Source: Loripinus fragilis
Taxonomy: Eukaryota; Mollusca; Bivalvia; Lucinida; Lucinidae
DNA length: 64,000 nucleotides
Assembly: GCA_964019695.1 (NCBI GenBank)
Contig: OZ026525.1
Coordinates: 63,148,253-63,212,252, forward strand
Direction: 5' to 3'
The notes under the pieces are model-generated. The model did not search any database. It saw only the letters and a program-made list of their open reading frames with translations, and was not told the DNA's origin. The translations under genes were made by a program, and so were the position numbers. Below, piece by piece: positions 9,996-20,887 of this stretch (positions are counted from its first letter, which is position 1; the number at the start of each line of letters is the position of its first letter).

Positions 9996-11276
9996 GTATT
10001 CAAAGGATGGAAATTGATTATTCCACAGACATTAAGGTCAGAAATGCTAGGACTTGTACACCAATCACACCTGGGTATAGTAAAATGTAAAACCCATGCG
10101 CGTGAATTTATGTATTGGCCAGGGATGATGGGCCAAATTGAAGACATAGTATCGAAATGTGACATTTGTGCTGTACATAATAGAAATAGAAACAGGAGAG
10201 AACCTATGATTTCTAGTGACATACCTAGTAGACCATCAGCTAAACTTGGAGCAGACTTGTTTGAATATCAAGGAAAACATTATTTACTAACAGTAGACTA
10301 TTATTCCAAATGGCCAGAGGTAGAAAAGTTAGATAACTTGAGCTCTAACAATGTAATTTGTTATTTGAAGAAACGGATAGCTAGATTTGGCTACTTTGAT
10401 GAACTCGTAACAGACAATGCAATGCAGTTTGCAAGTGAAGAATTTAGGAAGTTTGCAACCCAATATGGATTTATTCACACTACTAGCTCTCCTCATTATA
10501 GCCAGAGCATGGGACAAACGGAACGCTATGTACAAACTGTAAAAAATATGATAAAGAAAAGCGAAGACCCTTACCAGGCAATGCTGGATTATAGAAATTC
10601 ACCACTAGAAAGTATAAATCTTTCACCAGCTCAGCTTCACTTAGGACGACGTTTGAAATCTAACTTACCTGCTTCAGCAGCAGCTCTGAAACCTGCTATA
10701 AGTGCAACCAGAGTACGGAAAGGTCATATGAAGAGACAAAATAGACAACAGTTCTATTATAATAAACAATTTGCTGGTAAAACACTCAAACCATTGGATC
10801 CTGGTGATAAGGTCATGATAGACAAATATGATTCGAAAAAGTTAGTTCCAGGAACTGTCGTGAAAAAACATTCAACGCCAAGATCTTATATATTGGAAAC
10901 TCTTGGTGGTAAAAAGCTTCGTAGAAACAGACGTCACTTGAAACAGACCGGTGCAGAATTTCGACATAGAGAACCAGAAAATGATACACCATCTGGTTAT
11001 GGACTACATATAACAGATAATCAGTCGAAAACATCTAATCAGTCGAAAACATCTAATCAGTCGAAAACATCAAGTCAGTCAACACCTAGTCAGAAAACAC
11101 CTAGTCAGTCAACACCTAGTCAGAAAACACCTAGTCAGTCAACACCTAGTCAGTCGGTCAGTCAGCAGAAACCGTATGAAACGCGATCTGGGAGATCAGT
11201 CAAAGCTCCATCAAAGTATGAAGATTTTGTTCTAGATGGAAAAGTGAATATAATATCAAGTGAAATTTTTGTGTAA
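9996..11276 (+). pseudogene. pol: Integrase segment of gypsy pol
   Basis: The open stretch carries the HHCC zinc domain (VHQSHLGIVKCKTHAREF ... CDIC, about 10050-10175) and the DDE catalytic core. The acidic residues lie in GADLF (D at 10254), VTDNAMQF (D at 10413) and GQTERYVQT (E at 10521). The last two are separated by 35 residues, the classic D-x35-E spacing. A C-terminal GPY/F-like module follows (GDKVMIDKYD, PGTVVKKHSTPRSYIL, RRNRRHLKQ). Integrase inserts the cDNA into the host chromosome. The tail is a Ser/Thr/Gln repeat, then YETRSGRSVKAPSKYED. The enzyme core looks intact, but the frame is separated from gag by four stops. The true end is TAA at 11274-11276; an internal ATG at 10014 is not likely to be a natural start. 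Confidence 0.9.
11019..11165 (+). repeat. In-frame minisatellite in the integrase tail
   Basis: An 18-bp unit (aatcagtcgaaaacatct) occurs about three times. It is followed by a 30-bp unit encoding SQSTPSQKTP, repeated. The number of units is a multiple of three bases throughout, so the frame is kept. Low-complexity QS/TP tails are expected to be unstructured. Confidence 0.8.
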
Positions 11277-11956
11277 GAAAGTCAATGAAAATAATGAAAG
11301 TCAGTTCAAAGCAGTACAAAGTGTTTTTGTATAGTTAGGTAGTAATGTTTTTTCCAACCTACTTATTATGGATATGTTTTAAATATCCTTCTGTTCTGAA
11401 TACATGTATTTTATAGACTGATCACCATCAGTTGGAACAAAATTTGTTCTTACTTTTGGAAGATCCTTAGAATTTAAAAATCATGTAGGGTCTGGAGGAG
11501 GCAATACTAATTTTTTTTTGCATATATATAAAAGAAATGAAGATTGTGGCAAATTCCATTTCTGAAGGAAATATTAGGTGGATTATAATTCATTAATCTG
11601 GAAGATAGAACAAACTTGATGAAAAAGAAAAGAAGATCATACAGATACATTTATTTTTTAATCATGTGTTCTTCATTTACAGGTCAAAGTACTGTACAAT
11701 AATAATATACAACTTAAACCAATAAACAGTAGCTGAAACAGAGATGAACAATAAGAACAGTTACATGTAGTTATATATACATGAAAGAACTCTAAAAAAC
11801 TTTAAAGTACAATTTTTATCATCTCCATTGAAACTATTTAAATAAAATAATTAGGGTAATCTAACAAGCATGACAAATGATTGCTTTGGATTACTTCAAG
11901 GATTTTATAACAAAATTAAGTCCTTAACAGTAATCGTATTTCAAACATATATCTTC
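11277..11956 (+). other. Non-coding 3' internal region of the gypsy element
   Basis: About 680 bp between the pol stop and the purine tract, AT-rich, with no envelope-like ORF of meaningful length on either strand. Confidence 0.7.
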
Positions 11957-11969
11957 AGAAACAGGGAGA
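11957..11969 (+). promoter_or_regulatory. Candidate polypurine tract
   Basis: AGAAACAGGGAGA directly precedes the 3' LTR, the usual place for plus-strand priming. It is interrupted by one C. Confidence 0.6.
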
Positions 11970-12101
11970 TGTAACATATTCAGTTATTCACGAATATTGA
12001 TTCCATTCGTTATTTAGTTATACCCTATGTTGTGTAGCTCTTCACATAGAAGGTAATAAAAATCAGTCGCCCACTTCCGCAATGGTTATTGATACTTTAC
12101 A
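11970..12101 (+). repeat. 3' LTR of the gypsy element
   Basis: 132 bp, TGTAACATATTC...ACTTTACA, differing from the 5' LTR at two positions. It is followed by the target duplication AGGGG at 12102-12106. Confidence 0.93.
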
Positions 12102-13110
12102 AGGGGGGGTGTGTAGGCCTCTCGAAGAAGAGAGCTCATTTTGCCTAGGATTATCCACACGCCCAGTTAGTGAAATAGTCCCGGTTTGTCTAAGCCCAAG
12201 GTTTTTAGTTCTCATAACTTTGTTGTGATGAGGTTTCTAGAGAAGTAGCTTTCGTTTTTAATAGCTTTAAGTATTGCTTATTTCGGTGGTAGAATACCTC
12301 TATTGTACATGTGTATTAGCATGTCGTGTACAACACACATTTGTACTATACAGCTCTTCACGAGCGTGTTTACTATGTTGTTTCTATAATAGAAACTTAC
12401 TCGTGTATGTCTCTATCCCCAGCAAACAATAGCCAGGTATGCAAGAACGCGTTTTCGAGAAGAAAACTTCTCTTCTTCAGTTGCAAATAAAGACACACCG
12501 AATGAGTGTTCAAAAACAAGTGAATATGATCAGTAAATGTCACAATCACGCACTCAATTTCGCTTTTGTTTTGCGCCGTTTATAGGTGTAAGTATGTGTG
12601 TTATGGAAATAACACGTATATTTTTGTAGCGAAGATCAGTTGTGTTTCACCAATGAGCAGTCTGATCAGAGTTTGCCATACTATGAGTGATGAAAACCAC
12701 TAGCGTATCTGATGGTAGACCCGTGTACGGTATGGGTTCTGACTGTTGGTAAACTACACATAGTTGTGTTGATTAACTGATTTAAGAAGCTGTCAGGTTT
12801 GTGCTTCTGCAATACGCTGGGGTTGGTACCCAGTGCGTATGCTCAATATATGCTGGGGTTGGTACCCAGTGAGCTATGCTCAGTATATGCTGGGGTTGGT
12901 ACCCAGAGAGCTTTATGTAAGTGCTCTGTTTCAAATAAGAACTTTCAAAAGACAGTCTAAAACATCGCAATATTCTTTCAGTAAGAATAAGCGTGTGATC
13001 AAGCCAAAGTCAAAACTCTAGCTGGCCACTAACGATCTTTGCCTCCTGTGTCATATTTGTTAATTAACCATGTTGGCGCCTTCTCTGATCTCTATCAATT
13101 ACCCAGGTTC
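12102..13110 (+). repeat. 1-kb direct repeat, copy A
   Basis: Runs from the gypsy target site to ...TTACCCAGGTTC and matches 16640-17670 closely throughout. Differences include scattered substitutions (for example actttgttgtgatgag against actttgtagtaatgag) and a 19-bp segment missing relative to copy B near 12797. It holds several small hairpins (gtttctataatagaaac; gagaagaaaacttctcttctt) and a three-unit minisatellite. No plausible ORF. It might be a long LTR or a non-autonomous element, but neither terminal signature is decisive. Confidence 0.85.
12818..12907 (+). repeat. Minisatellite, three units, in repeat copy A
   Basis: GCTGGGGTTGGTACCCAG occurs three times at a spacing of about 36 bp, linked by gctatgctcagtatat-like spacers. 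Each unit can form a small hairpin (CTGGG/CCCAG). The 62-aa ORFs across it on both strands are products of the repetition. Confidence 0.8.
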
Positions 13111-13419
13111 GGACAGACCAAACAACCACGTGGGGTACTCAGCAGTTAGTCACGCATCAAATGATTATACCGTGCAACCCATAATTCTCCTAATAAGTTC
13201 GTCTTGTTTTCTCCTGATAAGTAGCATGTATTACATGCGATGCTTGATCCTAATAAATAAGTGAATATGATCAGAAAACTCAATCACAACAAAATTTGTC
13301 TACCCGTTCATTTACTGATGAATTCCAGAAGTTTCGTGGTCAAATAGCACAGACCCAGATTTGATTGCTTCTATATGTATAGGACTGTGCAGAGGAAACA
13401 CAAAGCATGGCGACTTTTG

Positions 13420-13602
13420 TCAATTTTGTCGTCTGCTGACGTATTTTAGAACCTGCATGGTCAAGCGGTTTTGATCCAGACTAGACTGCTTCTGTAAGTG
13501 AACGAATATGACCAGGAAATATCAGTATAATGGGTCAGCGACTTTGACGTATTTTATGAGTTTCAGGATCAAGTATTGCGTATCCAAAGTAGGTATAGTC
13601 CG
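13420..13602 (+). repeat. Degenerate 250-bp dispersed repeat, left part of a split unit
   Basis: Blocks 'gtcgtctgctgacgtatttta', 'gactgcttctgtaagtgaacgaatatgaccagg' and 'attgcgtatccaaagtagg' match the units at 15861-16360. The unit is interrupted at 13603 by the 2.2-kb TIR element and resumes at 15791. Confidence 0.65.
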
Positions 13603-13604
13603 TA

Positions 13605-15788
13605 CAGAAATTCAGTGAACAACGTTTTTCTTTTTTAAAATGTCTTTAATGATAAAATTTTGGACTAAAGATTTGCACATACATATAATAAAACACCGCC
13701 TAATATACAATTGCATATTTGAATATTTATGATAGGAAAATAAGTCTGGAATCTCTTGTAAAATAAAATAACTTAGTCGTTTTCGATTGAGAAAATTCCT
13801 TATTATCCCTCAATGTATTTCATATGGGTAACACGTGGTTTATACAGTTCAATGAATACCATGTTTACTTTCGTATATCAGGTTGTGTTATATAGAAAAC
13901 AGTCACCAGCAGGACAACTCTTGCACACTGCAAATGCTTTTAAGAGACTGCGCAAATTACAATTATGTCTGAGTTATCGTATTTCCCATGTTTTCTAAGC
14001 GTTCATGGATAGCAATTGGACCGCGACTGCAAAAACCTGTCTTTGGTGATTTGTAAAAATAAAGGCGCAGACCAGCCTGCGCATCCGCGCAGTCTCAATT
14101 AGCAACTTTGTTGTCTGCTTTTTAGGTGAATCATATCTACAATTAATACGAGAGAAATTTCAATTTCTAGCTAGCCGGTTTAGCCGAAGTGACTGGTTTA
14201 AAACTCGCTTTGTTGGAAACCCAGAAGACAGGTTTTCTCACGTCGTGGCCTGTGTTGCTTGCTCGACAGCTCTAGGACACATATTACAAGTGCAACAGAT
14301 AATAATATGAAAAAAATAATGAGGAGGCTGTTCATCAGATATATTAACGGGAGTCACATTATTTGATTGCGCTCTGCATCGTCTAATACACAAGTCATTC
14401 GTAACTACGGCCCACAGAGCCAGGGAACGGCGGGGACTTTGATTTCCTGGCTGCGGGTCCCTGTGATGACCCTGTACTAACAGCGCAAATGCCCGGCTGG
14501 GGGCGTGGTTACAAATGGCTGGTGCGCAATTTTTTTTCGCCTTTATGCACTAGTCATTTGTGACCACGCACCAGCCCAGAGGAAGGTCGAGGACTTTGTG
14601 TCTGCAGTTCCCCATAGTAACCACCACACTGTGGAGATAGCTTGATGGCAGAAACCATGACAGTTCTCCCGCGCAGTCTGTTATTATACTGCACTGTCAT
14701 GTTTGTCTAGGTCTATCAAACTCCTACATTTTCTCCGCATTGTGGAGGCAATGTAAAAGTAAAAACGCAACACATTTACCAGGCCATGGATATCCCCCTC
14801 CTGCTCAGGGGCCGGGGGGAAGCAGTGGTTACAAATGACTGGTGCATCATTATAGCCTATAATGCACTTCGCATGAAAATTTAGTTCTCAGCCACCCCCA
14901 AAACTATATTGACCCCAAAGACAAAATGAGCCAGTGCATGAGATTTTCAACACCAAGGTATGTGCGACCAGCAAAGCCTCAGATCAGCCTGCGCATACGC
15001 GCAGTCTGATCAGAGCCTTTGATAGTCGCTTGAGTATTCTATGATCGTTAAGCTACTGACTGAACACCAATTGGAGATTCTAAGCTCAAAAAGAGGCTGC
15101 AGATGCCCCATCACTAGTTGCTCCTTCCGACCTCAGCATTATTTTTATTGGATGAGTACTCTTTCACTTGTCCTCTCATTTATAATTGCCCAGAATAACT
15201 TTTCGCATGCATATTTTGCATTGTCTGGTGTCAACAAATCAGTATTTGGAATATACAAATAGAAAGGTTAATTTATTTAATAAAACAAGTTGGAAAATGT
15301 TTAAAATCTGATAATCAGATAAGAAGGGAAAACAGAAAATCAAGATTTTAAATTGAGGAACAGGGGAACACAGAGATTCATTTTATAGGAACAAGTGGAC
15401 GGGGGTACCCACTGGAATTAAGGCCTCAATATTGTCTCGTATGCCAAAATTCTGTGAGCCCAAACTATTGCCATAAATCGCATTTGATGCAACTATTTTG
15501 ATATGATAAGACACGTTACTTCGTCTTATAAAACTGTATAATTATTCATCGATAGTAAACTAAAGGCAGTGATCCGTACAAAGGTGCATTTAGGGTAAAT
15601 TAAAAAATGCAGATGCTCAAATGAGAACAAATTCCATCATATCACAGCCCATTTGGCAATACATTTTGTAACGATAAAAATATCACCAATTAGGCGGTGT
15701 ATAGATGCATTAAATTTTGATGCTCATTGTGCGATAAGTCCGAACATAACGCAATAAACGCAAAAAAGCGTTGTTCACTGAATTCCTG
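13605..15788. mobile_element. 2.2-kb non-autonomous DNA transposon with TA target duplication
   Basis: The left end CAGAAATTCAGTGAACAACG is mirrored at the right end (CGTTGTTCACTGAATTCCTG, reverse complement with one mismatch). Weaker inverted similarity continues inwards ('acaccgcctaat' near 13698 and its complement near 15690). TA flanks both ends (13603-13604, 15789-15790), which fits a Tc1/mariner-type target. The surrounding 250-bp repeat is split at exactly this place. Interior ORFs are short and unlike transposases. It contains a minus-strand copy of the palindromic dispersed repeat (14935-15110). Confidence 0.72.
14935..15110 (-). repeat. Palindrome-core dispersed repeat (minus copy)
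   Basis: Contains the near-palindrome 'gatcagcctgcgcatacgcgcagtctgatc', the 'gtgcgaccagcaaagcc' arm and 'ctactgactgaacacca'. In reverse orientation it matches 17885-18125 and the split copy at 28330-28374 plus 32297-32465. A shorter relative with the same core is at about 14050-14110, and another at 20785-20845. Confidence 0.7.
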
Positions 15789-15790
15789 TA

Positions 15791-16370
15791 CGCACATTAG
15801 CTTTTGTCAATCAACAAGAATATGCAGAAACCGCACATTTTAACGAATGTTATCGACCATGTCGTCTGCTGACGTATTCTAGAAACTGCTTGGTCAAAAG
15901 GTGTTGGTCCAGATTAGACTGCTTCTGTAAGTGAGTGAATATGACCAGGAAACGTCAGTATTAATAAGCAGTCAACCCTGACGTCCGCTGACGTATTTTA
16001 GGAGCTTCGTGGTCGAAAATTGCGTATCTGAGTTAGGTTGATTTTGTAAACTAAAGACAATTTGACAGGAAACGCAAATTTTGACGAATTTTGACAACTT
16101 TGTCGTTTGCTGAAGTATTCTAGAAGCTAATGTGTGCCTAAATAGTGTGAATCCAGACTAGACTGCTTCTGAAATAAACGAATATGACCAGTCTACGTCA
16201 ATCACAATGGGTTGTCGACCCTGACGTCCGCTGACGTGTTTAGGAGCGTCATGGTCGAATAGTGCGTATCCAAGCTAAGTTGATTTGAAATCAAGATAAA
16301 GTTATGACAGGAAACGCAAATTTTGGCAAATGTCGTCGACCCTGTAGTCTGCTGGTGTATTTTTAACATA
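15791..16370 (+). repeat. Degenerate 250-bp repeats, two and a half units
   Basis: The right part of the split unit is followed by two tandem units. Markers gtcgtctgctgacgtattct (15861) and gtcgtttgctgaagtattct (16109) are 248 bp apart. The phrases 'gacgtccgctgacgt' (about 15990, 16225) and 'gacaggaaacgcaaattttg' (about 16053, 16308) repeat with a similar period. Confidence 0.7.
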
Positions 16371-16639
16371 AGTTTCTTGGTTAACAAGTTATAGGGCTAA
16401 ATAGACCCGTTATTTTGTCATAGTGCTCAATATGTACTAAATATGTCACGTTTGATGCTGAGTTCTTTGTGGAGATTCATGGCTCTCCTTTTTAACTTTA
16501 CAATCTCTTTCAATGTGTTATCCAATATGATTGTTTTGGTCAGCAAAATGAGTACTCCCAACTCTTGGCCACACCGTTTCCGGGGCCACTGTTAACGAGT
16601 TCCTACTATGGGCATAATCTGGGTGCCTAAAACATATAG

Positions 16640-17670
16640 TTATAAGAGGGGTGTGTGTAGGCCTCTCGAAGAAGAGAGCTCATTTTGCCTAGGATTATCC
16701 ACACGCCCAGTTAGTGAAATAGTCCCGGTTTGTCTAAACCCAAGGTTTTTAGTTCTCATTACTTTGTAGTAATGAGGTTTCTAAAGAAGTAGCTTTCGTT
16801 TTTAATAGCCTTAAGTATTGCTTATTTCGGTGGAAGAATACCTCTATTGTACATGTGTATTAGCATGTCGTGTACAACACACATTTGTACTATACAGCTC
16901 TTCACGAGCGTGTTTACTATGTTGTTTCTATAATAGAAACTTACTCGTGTATGTCTCTATCCCCAGCAGACAATAGATAGGTCTGCAAGAACGCGTTTTC
17001 GAGAAGAAAACTTCTCTTCTTCAGTTGCAAATAAAGACACACCGAATGAGTGTTCAAAAAAACAAGTGAATATGATCAGTAAATGTCACAATCACGCACT
17101 CAATTTTGCTTTTGTTTTGCGCCGTTTATAGGTGTAAGTATGTGTGTTATGGAAATAACACGTATATTTTTGTAGCAAAGATCAGTTGTGTTTCACCAAT
17201 GAGCAGTCTGACCAGAGTTTGCCATACTACGAGTGATGAAAACCACTAGCGTATCTGATGGTAGACCCGTGTAAGGTATGGGTTCTGACTGTTGGTAAAC
17301 TACACATAGTTGTGTTTATTAACTGATTTAAGAAGCTGTCAGGTTGGTACTGACTGTAATTTGCTTCTGCAATACGCTGGGGTTGGTACCCAGTGTGTAT
17401 GCTCAGTATATGCTGGGGTTGGTACCCAGTGAGCTATGCTCAGTATATGCTGGGGTTGGTACCCAGAGAGCTTTATGTAAGTGCTCTGTTTCAAATAAGA
17501 ACTTTCAAAAGACAGTCTAAAACATCGCAATATTCTTTCAGTAAGAATAAGCGTGTGATCAAGCCAAAGTCAAAACTCTAGCTGGCCACTAACGATCTTT
17601 GCCTCCTGTGTTATATTTGTTAATTAACCATGTTGGCGCCTTCTCTGATCTCTATTAATTACCCAGGTTC
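16640..17670 (+). repeat. 1-kb direct repeat, copy B
   Basis: Starts TTATAAGAGGGGTGTGTGTA and ends TTACCCAGGTTC, matching copy A (6967-6978 plus 12102-13110) with only scattered differences. It lacks the gypsy insertion, so it serves as a reference for the empty site. Sequence beyond either end is unrelated between the copies. Confidence 0.85.
17377..17467 (+). repeat. Minisatellite, three units, in repeat copy B
   Basis: Same three GCTGGGGTTGGTACCCAG units as in copy A, with one spacer substitution; the unit number is conserved between copies. Confidence 0.8.
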
Positions 17671-17870
17671 TGCACTATATTGCACGACCCTTGGGTCTGC
17701 ACTATGATAACTAGGTGAGTCTTGCACGACCCCTGGGTCTGCACTATAACCACTATGTGAGTCCATCCGTCGGTAGTCAGCGAGTGAGAATGCTCATTAT
17801 GGGTCGTGCACATTACTGTCAGTTGGTGTTCTAAACACACTCCTCTTTCTGCTTTCACAGCATATCAGGA
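17671..17870. repeat. Short repeats around 'gcacgaccc(t/c)tgggtctgcactat'
   Basis: The phrase occurs at about 17690 and 17732, 42-43 bp apart, with a third partial match at 17669-17680. It produces the 67-aa minus ORF here, which is not a gene. Confidence 0.5.
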
Positions 17871-17884
17871 CTGGAATTCAGATT

Positions 17885-18125
17885 TGAGCCGCAGCGTAAG
17901 ATTTCCAACAATTTTACATGTTGACATGTGAAGATTTGGACGAGCCTCTGCAGCCTCCTTTTAAGCTTAGAAACTCCAAATGGTGTTCAATCAGTAGCGT
18001 AACAATCATAGAATACTGAAGCGACTAGCAAAGGCTCTGATCAGACTGCGCGTATGCGCAGGCTGATCTGAGTTTTTGCTGGTCGCACATACCAAATTGT
18101 TGGAAATCTCATGCACTGGCTCATT
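17885..18125 (+). repeat. Palindrome-core dispersed repeat (intact copy)
   Basis: Runs from gagccgcagcgtaagatttcc to ggaaatctcatgcactggctc. The ends are inverted ('gatttccaacaatt' against 'aattgttggaaatc'), and the core is 'cagactgcgcgtatgcgcaggctg'. A small MITE-like element. It gives the uninterrupted form of the repeat that is split by the 3.9-kb element at 28377. Confidence 0.75.
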
Positions 18126-18660
18126 TACAAACATGGATTAACCTGATCAGTCTGCTTCTTAAAGAAAAGAAGTGTCTTTTAATGGCATCTGCCGCTGAAC
18201 CACTGGCCCAAATTCAAAAAACATTTCATAGAAATAATCTTCATAAAGTCCTCTACCAGAATTGCACAAATGGTTTCGCTCCACTGAACAAATTAACCAC
18301 CAATGCTACAAATAAAAAAACAGGATATGTGTACAGGTACGTTTAAAATGTAACATACTCCGCAGGAGTAACAATATTTGGTTCAACAATGTCCTCAGAT
18401 GCCATTGGCGTAACTCCCATTACGCAGTTACGCACGTGCGTAATAAAAGTAGTAACATTCAAAGAGGTCACCTAATGCGGTAAAAGTGATTTTTCATACC
18501 ATAACGGACTGCTCTTAATGGAAGTTCCCATTGTGAAAAGAGGCGCAATTGAAGAGAATCACTGTCTGATACAGTAGTCTCCCTTTGTTCGCCGTAACTT
18601 TTTCCAGCGTTCTTGCTACGCCATTGATCTTGAAATTTGGTTTAGATTAATCAAAGTTCA
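18126..18660. other. No feature recognised
   Basis: No ORF or repeat that I can support. Confidence 0.45.
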
Positions 18661-18666
18661 TATAAA

Positions 18667-19310
18667 CAGGGGTAACAACATACTTAGTAATTAACATTGA
18701 TGTCGCAAACATGTAGATCGGCGCCATCTTTGGTTTACAAGGTAAGATTTTTCCCTTCATAAAATTATACAAATTAGTGTCTGTGGATACTAAGCAGTGT
18801 AGGCGGTGCCTAACATCACACCTGAACACAATATATGATGGTCACACCCAGAAATGCCATTGCCTTTGTTATCATTCACCCACAAATATCGGAGCGTAGG
18901 AAACAATGATGATTTTAGCAGAGATGTAGTGTACACATGTATAAGAATATATTTTTACAGCTACTATCACCAGTCTCACCAGTATTTGTGTGATTGTAGC
19001 TAGCAGTTGTCCTCAACTCTCATTCATAAACATTATTTGGTGATGAAAATCAAAGGAACGTTCAAAGTGTCAATTTTGATCACGTAAGCACTTATTATGG
19101 CTTAGATTTCGCACACATTTATAATGACATATATGTGACGGCATAGATGTCGGAAACACTTTCAGCCCAACAGGTATGGTAAACGTCACATAATCTTGCA
19201 TGTTGACGACAGTGATTTATTTTTTGCAACTGTATAAAGTCTTAGTTACATCATGGTTGTGTGTGTGTAAATAGAGATACTACACTGAAACGAAGTTCTA
19301 AGTAGCAACT
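18667..19310 (+). repeat. Left terminal inverted repeat of the 7.3-kb element
   Basis: Pairs with 25375-25978 and then with about 23895-23930 on the other strand, with many substitutions and small gaps. The divergence shows the insertion is old. Confidence 0.75.
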
Positions 19311-20887
19311 TTTCAATTTCTTTTTTTTCTGATTAAGCCCTATTGATTTTGAAATGTATTTTTGCCCAAGTATGTGCATTGTAATGGACAAAAGTTATGC
19401 GGTGTTTTGGAAGAGTTTTCTATCACTTCACGATTTTTGGGTAAAAAATGCAACAAATCAACTTTTTGAAGAAAATAAGCGTTTTGAGGGAAGTTTTTTT
19501 TATCAAATTCAAGTATAGGTGATTGCAAACCTGCCTAGTCGACTTGAAAAAACAACCAACTTTTGACATTTTGCTTATGATAGATTTTTTATGAATTTTT
19601 AAAAGTTGATAATTTTCTGAATTTACAGAAATCTTTGGAAATCATCAGCTGCACGTACTAAATCATTGTAAGTGTTTTATTTTATGTTAATATGTTTGAC
19701 AAAACACCATGCAGCTTGATAGGCCCGTTTTCTATCGATATTTTTTACTAATTTGGTATCCACTTCCGATTTTAACGTGAAACTTTAAAGGTCATTTAAA
19801 TGGCATTTGTTAAAGATTTCGTTTGATTTTTAAGCAGAACAGTGACGCCATTTAATGATGAAGAACCCCCTAAAATTTCAATGCCGTGCCGCAGATAATA
19901 AAGCGTACAGAGCAATGCAAAGTGAGTATGCAAACTGCATGGTTGAGATAAAAATCCTTTAAGTTGTTGACCGTGGCTGTCTTCATGTTAACATAGAAGA
20001 GAAATGGAGTGTTCAATTGTCATTTTTTTTTATTCTTTTCATCTTAAATTACAGCTGTTATCACGGTGTAGCATCGACTCCGGAACTTGGTACCAGGTGA
20101 ATCGAATGTCGGCACAGACATGGCATGTAGTGGGGTGAGTCAAACGTTTTTTTTTTGTGGTTTGTAATGAGCGCCTGCCTTCGAAGTGAATAGAAATCAT
20201 CTTTAGAGAAGTCAAACACTTGTCCGTGCCCGCCAAAATGATCAAATCTTGCTGTATGTCACAAAACATTGTGAAACACTGCCAGCTGGTACCGCTACAA
20301 CAGCATGTCCCACCGAAAAATGTTTGTTTCTTCATTGTTTAATCCCGTTTTCTTCCTCATTTTCAATGCCAAAATAATGAGCATATTGGAAATCATGTTC
20401 GGTATAAGTTTTATTTGTAATGATATTGATTTGACTGATATATTATCAAAAACAGAAAACGCTTTGAGTACGGCAATTTATCAGTCCGAAGTACGGCAAC
20501 TTGAAAAAAACATTAAATTTACAGTACGGCAATTTGCATCAACATGTTTGTCGGTGAAAACTCCCAAAACCACCCAAAATAACCCTAAACGAACACCAAA
20601 ACCAGCTTCAAACAACCTCATGTCCCCAAACACACCACACCAAACACCTCAGCACCAGATATGGGCCAGTTCACGACACTTTGGTACTTATCGCATATTC
20701 GCAAAAGTTTTATTTAATATGCTCACGCTGAAATAGAGCTTATGGAGGCTTACTTCTATACCTCCATCCATTTGTATTGTGTGTGAGAGCAGCAAAGGCC
20801 TTGGCGAGACTGCACGGATGCACAGGCTAGTCTGAGCGTTTGGCTGCTCGTAGTACCCAATCTCATGTACATGCGTAAGGGTGTAAA

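Larger units (their letters stand above)
6979..12101 (+). mobile_element. Ty3/gypsy LTR retrotransposon, complete but with Gag-Pol broken by stops
   Basis: Full architecture is visible: 5' LTR (6979-7110), primer-binding-like site, untranslated leader, gag, protease, reverse transcriptase, RNase H, integrase, a 0.7-kb 3' region, purine tract and 3' LTR (11970-12101). The order protease-RT-RNaseH-integrase is diagnostic of Ty3/gypsy rather than copia. LTRs begin TG and end CA, and the element is flanked by the 5-bp duplication AGGGG (6974-6978 and 12102-12106). The LTRs differ at 2 of 132 positions by my reading, so insertion was fairly recent. The whole 1351-codon Gag-Pol lies in one frame but holds four in-frame stops, so this copy is probably non-autonomous. 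I cannot assign the lineage within Ty3/gypsy. Confidence 0.95.

Noticed and set aside
12782..13021. 62-aa ORFs on both strands, repeated at 17339-17581
   Set aside because: They read through the GGTACC minisatellite in both strands, and exist twice only because the 1-kb repeat is duplicated.
12102..17670. A complete LTR retrotransposon with 1-kb LTRs
   Set aside because: The 3.5 kb between the repeats has no gag or pol, no clear primer-binding site, and the shared sequence extends to the same TTATAAGAGGGG before both copies, which true LTR flanks would not.
20305..20736. 143-aa plus-strand ORF
   Set aside because: The composition is low-complexity at the C-terminal half (N/T/P-rich), it overlaps the inverted-repeat arm of the 7.3-kb element, and it has no recognisable motif or splice support.
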